From Bolinopsis microptera (Eukaryota; Ctenophora; Tentaculata; Lobata; Bolinopsidae), in the NCBI RefSeq assembly GCF_026151205.1, contig NC_087072.1, positions 16,569,669-16,633,668 of the forward strand: DNA of 64,000 bases. The letters are read 5' to 3'. A program made the position numbers and the translations under genes. The notes beneath the pieces were generated by a model, which saw nothing but the letters and a program-made list of their open reading frames with translations, did no database searches and was not told the origin of the DNA. This document shows positions 62,069 to 64,000 of the stretch, in pieces (positions within the stretch are counted from its first letter, which is position 1; each line of letters opens with the position of its first letter).

Positions 62069-64000
62069 ATGGATACATCTCAGGTAAATGCCGTGGTTGA
62101 GCTCATTCGTGACTCCCACAAGTTCGATTCATCTTTAGGTGTATATTATCATAATATGCAGGATGCTTTGCCTCCTTTATCACATGCTTATTCTGACCCC
62201 CTGACCGTGTGCTCCTCTGTAGTACTGCGGTTAGAGTGTGGTTCTTATGTGTTCATTTCTGATCTTAAGTCAGGTCCTAAGATACCCCACGTTAGATTGT
62301 TTTGTAGTTCCTTAGTTCAGCTCATGTTTCCTTTATCTGATAAGTTGCAACAGTTCTTTAAGCACTTTTTCCCCTGTAAGCACACTTTAGATGTATATTA
62401 ATGTTCTGACCACTGCTCACTAGATAAGGATGGCTCTGTAGAGGCTCTCTTAAATTTATATAGCTGCATAATAACTGATAGGTCTCTTAAGTTTAATCTC
62501 TTGGAGAGCCAGAAAGTATTAGATGGAATAGTTGCAAGTTTCCACACCTCCATAAGTTCTAAGATTTTAGTTAGATACTCTGACCAGTTGTTTCATTCTG
62601 TTGAGGAAGTTCGGGCAGACAAGTCGTACTCTGTTATGATTTGTTCTGCCGAACAGGTACTCCAGAATAGGAAGGAACTAGGTGCCAAGTTAGATAATCA
62701 GTCACGTAAACATTCAGTCAAACCCTCTGTCGACTCAGACGAGGATTTCGAGCAAGCACCTAAGTTTAAGAGTAAGAAGTTGAAACGTTCAGATATAGAT
62801 TTGCCTAAGTTTTCTGATTATGTAAAGATTGATCCATCTATTTCCAAACATAGTCTAGATTGTATTAAGGAACTGTCTTCCTCTCGTCCCTCATCCAAAT
62901 CATCTGTACCACCCAACTCATCTGTACCACCCAACTCATCTGTACCACCCAACTCATCTGTACCACCCAACTCATCTGTACCACCCAACTCATCTGTACC
63001 ACCCAACTCATCTGTACCACCCAACTCATCTGTACCACCTAAATCATCAGCTCAACCCAAATCATCAGCTCAACCCAAATCATCAGCTCAACCCAAATCA
63101 TCAGCTCAACCCAAATCATCAGCTCAACCCAAATCATCAGCTCAACCCAAATCATCAGCTCAACCCAAATCATCAGCTCAACCCAAATCTTCAGCTCAAC
63201 CAAAATCTTCAGCTCAACCAAAATCATCAGTTCAACCCAAATCATCAACTCAACCCAAATCATCAGCTCAACCCAAATCATCTGTACCACCTAAATCATC
63301 AGTTCAACCCAAATCATCAGCTCAACCCAAGTCATCAGTTCTACCCAAATCATCAGCTCAACCCAAATCATCAGTTCAACTCAAATCATCAGCTCAACCC
63401 AAATCATCAGTTCAACCCAAATCATCAGCTCAACCCAAATCATCAGTTCAACCCAAATCATCAGCTCAACCTAAATCTTCAGCTCAACCAAAATCATCAG
63501 CTCAACCCAAATCATCAGCTCAACCCAAATCATCTGTACCACCTAAATCATCAGTTCAACCCAAATCATCAGCCCAACCCAAATCATCAGCTCAACCCAA
63601 ATCATCAGCTCAACCCAAATCATCAGATCAACCCAAATCTTCAGCTCAACCAAAATCTTCAGCTCAACCAAAATCATCAGTTCAACCCAAATCATCAACT
63701 CAACCCAAATCATCAGCTCAACCCAAATCATCTGTACCACCTAAATCATCAGTTCAACCCAAATCATCAGCCCAACCCAAGTCATCAGTTCTACCCAAAT
63801 CATCAGTTCAACCCAAATCATCAGTTCAACCCAAATCATCAGCTCAACCCAAATCATCAGTTCAACCCAAATCATCAGCTCAACCCAAATCATCAGTTCA
63901 ACCCAAATCATCAGCTCAACCTAAATCTTCAGCTCAACCAAAATCATCAGCTCAACCCAAATCATCAGTTCAACCCAAATCATCAACTCAACCCAAATCA
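62069..64000 (+). CDS. Hexapeptide-repeat protein, right copy (cut by window end)
   Basis: Mirror copy of the gene at 55775-57865: residues 1-102 in 62069-62375, a 48-nt candidate intron 62376-62423 that contains the in-frame TAA at 62399-62401, and a second part from 62424 to the window end still inside the repeat array. The N-terminal 110 residues are identical to the left copy. The array has three more SAQPKS units than the left copy before the shared internal block. Start: the first ATG after the TATA box that opens this frame. Function unknown. Confidence 0.6.
62887..64000 (+). repeat. 18-bp coding tandem array, right copy
   Basis: Seven SVPPNS units followed by more than 50 S-x-x-P-K-S units, running past the window end. 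Third-position and GCT/GTT changes produce the A/V alternation. Confidence 0.9.

Larger units (their letters stand above)
55988..64000. repeat. Giant inverted duplication (palindrome), runs off the window
   Basis: Left arm 55988-59740 and right arm 59856-64000 are inverted copies around an AT-rich spacer of about 115 bp. They differ by a 340-bp tandem unit (one more on the right), three 18-bp units (54 bp more on the right), and point changes. Near the centre (59640-59740 against 59857-59950) there are many mismatches, while the next 3 kb outward is almost identical. Both arms carry one hexapeptide-repeat gene, transcribed away from the centre. The outer end of the right arm is not in the window. 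Confidence 0.92.

Noticed and set aside
1-64000. tRNA or rRNA genes
   Set aside because: No cloverleaf with A/B boxes or conserved rRNA core was recognised by eye; a dedicated scan could still find a divergent one.

Overview
The window is nuclear DNA of an animal. It is AT-rich, its genes are split by canonical GT-AG introns, and it carries a full-length ferlin, two rhodopsin-like receptors, a zona pellucida (ZP) domain protein, a short TTAGGG tract and many small DNA transposons. The gene set points to a metazoan, most likely a marine invertebrate, possibly cnidarian or another early branch. The sequence alone does not settle the species.

Layout. The first ~1 kb is full of homopolymer runs and may be low-quality sequence. 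From 3.4 to 7.4 kb there are only dispersed repeats and small inverted-repeat elements. An eight-exon GPCR gene lies at 8.0-10.2 kb (+), followed by two more small elements. An intronless gene for a secreted LamG-like/ZP protein lies at 13.1-14.8 kb (-), and behind its 5' end is a 45-bp minisatellite of about 23 copies. A ferlin gene fills 17.5-50.6 kb (+). I could join its 26 exons in one continuous frame to give about 2041 residues: C2A, C2B, FerI, C2C, FerA/FerB, DysF, C2D, C2E, C2F and a C-terminal membrane anchor. Exon 1 alone encodes about 821 residues, the other 25 exons are small, and intron 19 is 21.8 kb long. A second, intronless GPCR gene sits inside that intron on the same strand (45.7-47.0 kb), along with several small transposons.

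Downstream of ferlin is a 5'-truncated non-LTR retrotransposon with an open reverse transcriptase (51.0-54.2 kb, -). The last 9.6 kb is the most unusual part. A gene for a protein with long hexapeptide (S-x-x-P-K-S) repeats is flanked on both sides by inverted blocks of ~316-340-bp tandem units, which resembles a Foldback/Galileo-type transposon. A second copy follows in the opposite orientation, so 55.9-64.0 kb forms a huge palindrome with a spacer of ~115 bp. The window ends inside the second copy.

The genes do not form an operon or pathway. Exon boundaries were chosen by splice consensus, reading frame and known family architecture; no transcript or database evidence was available.
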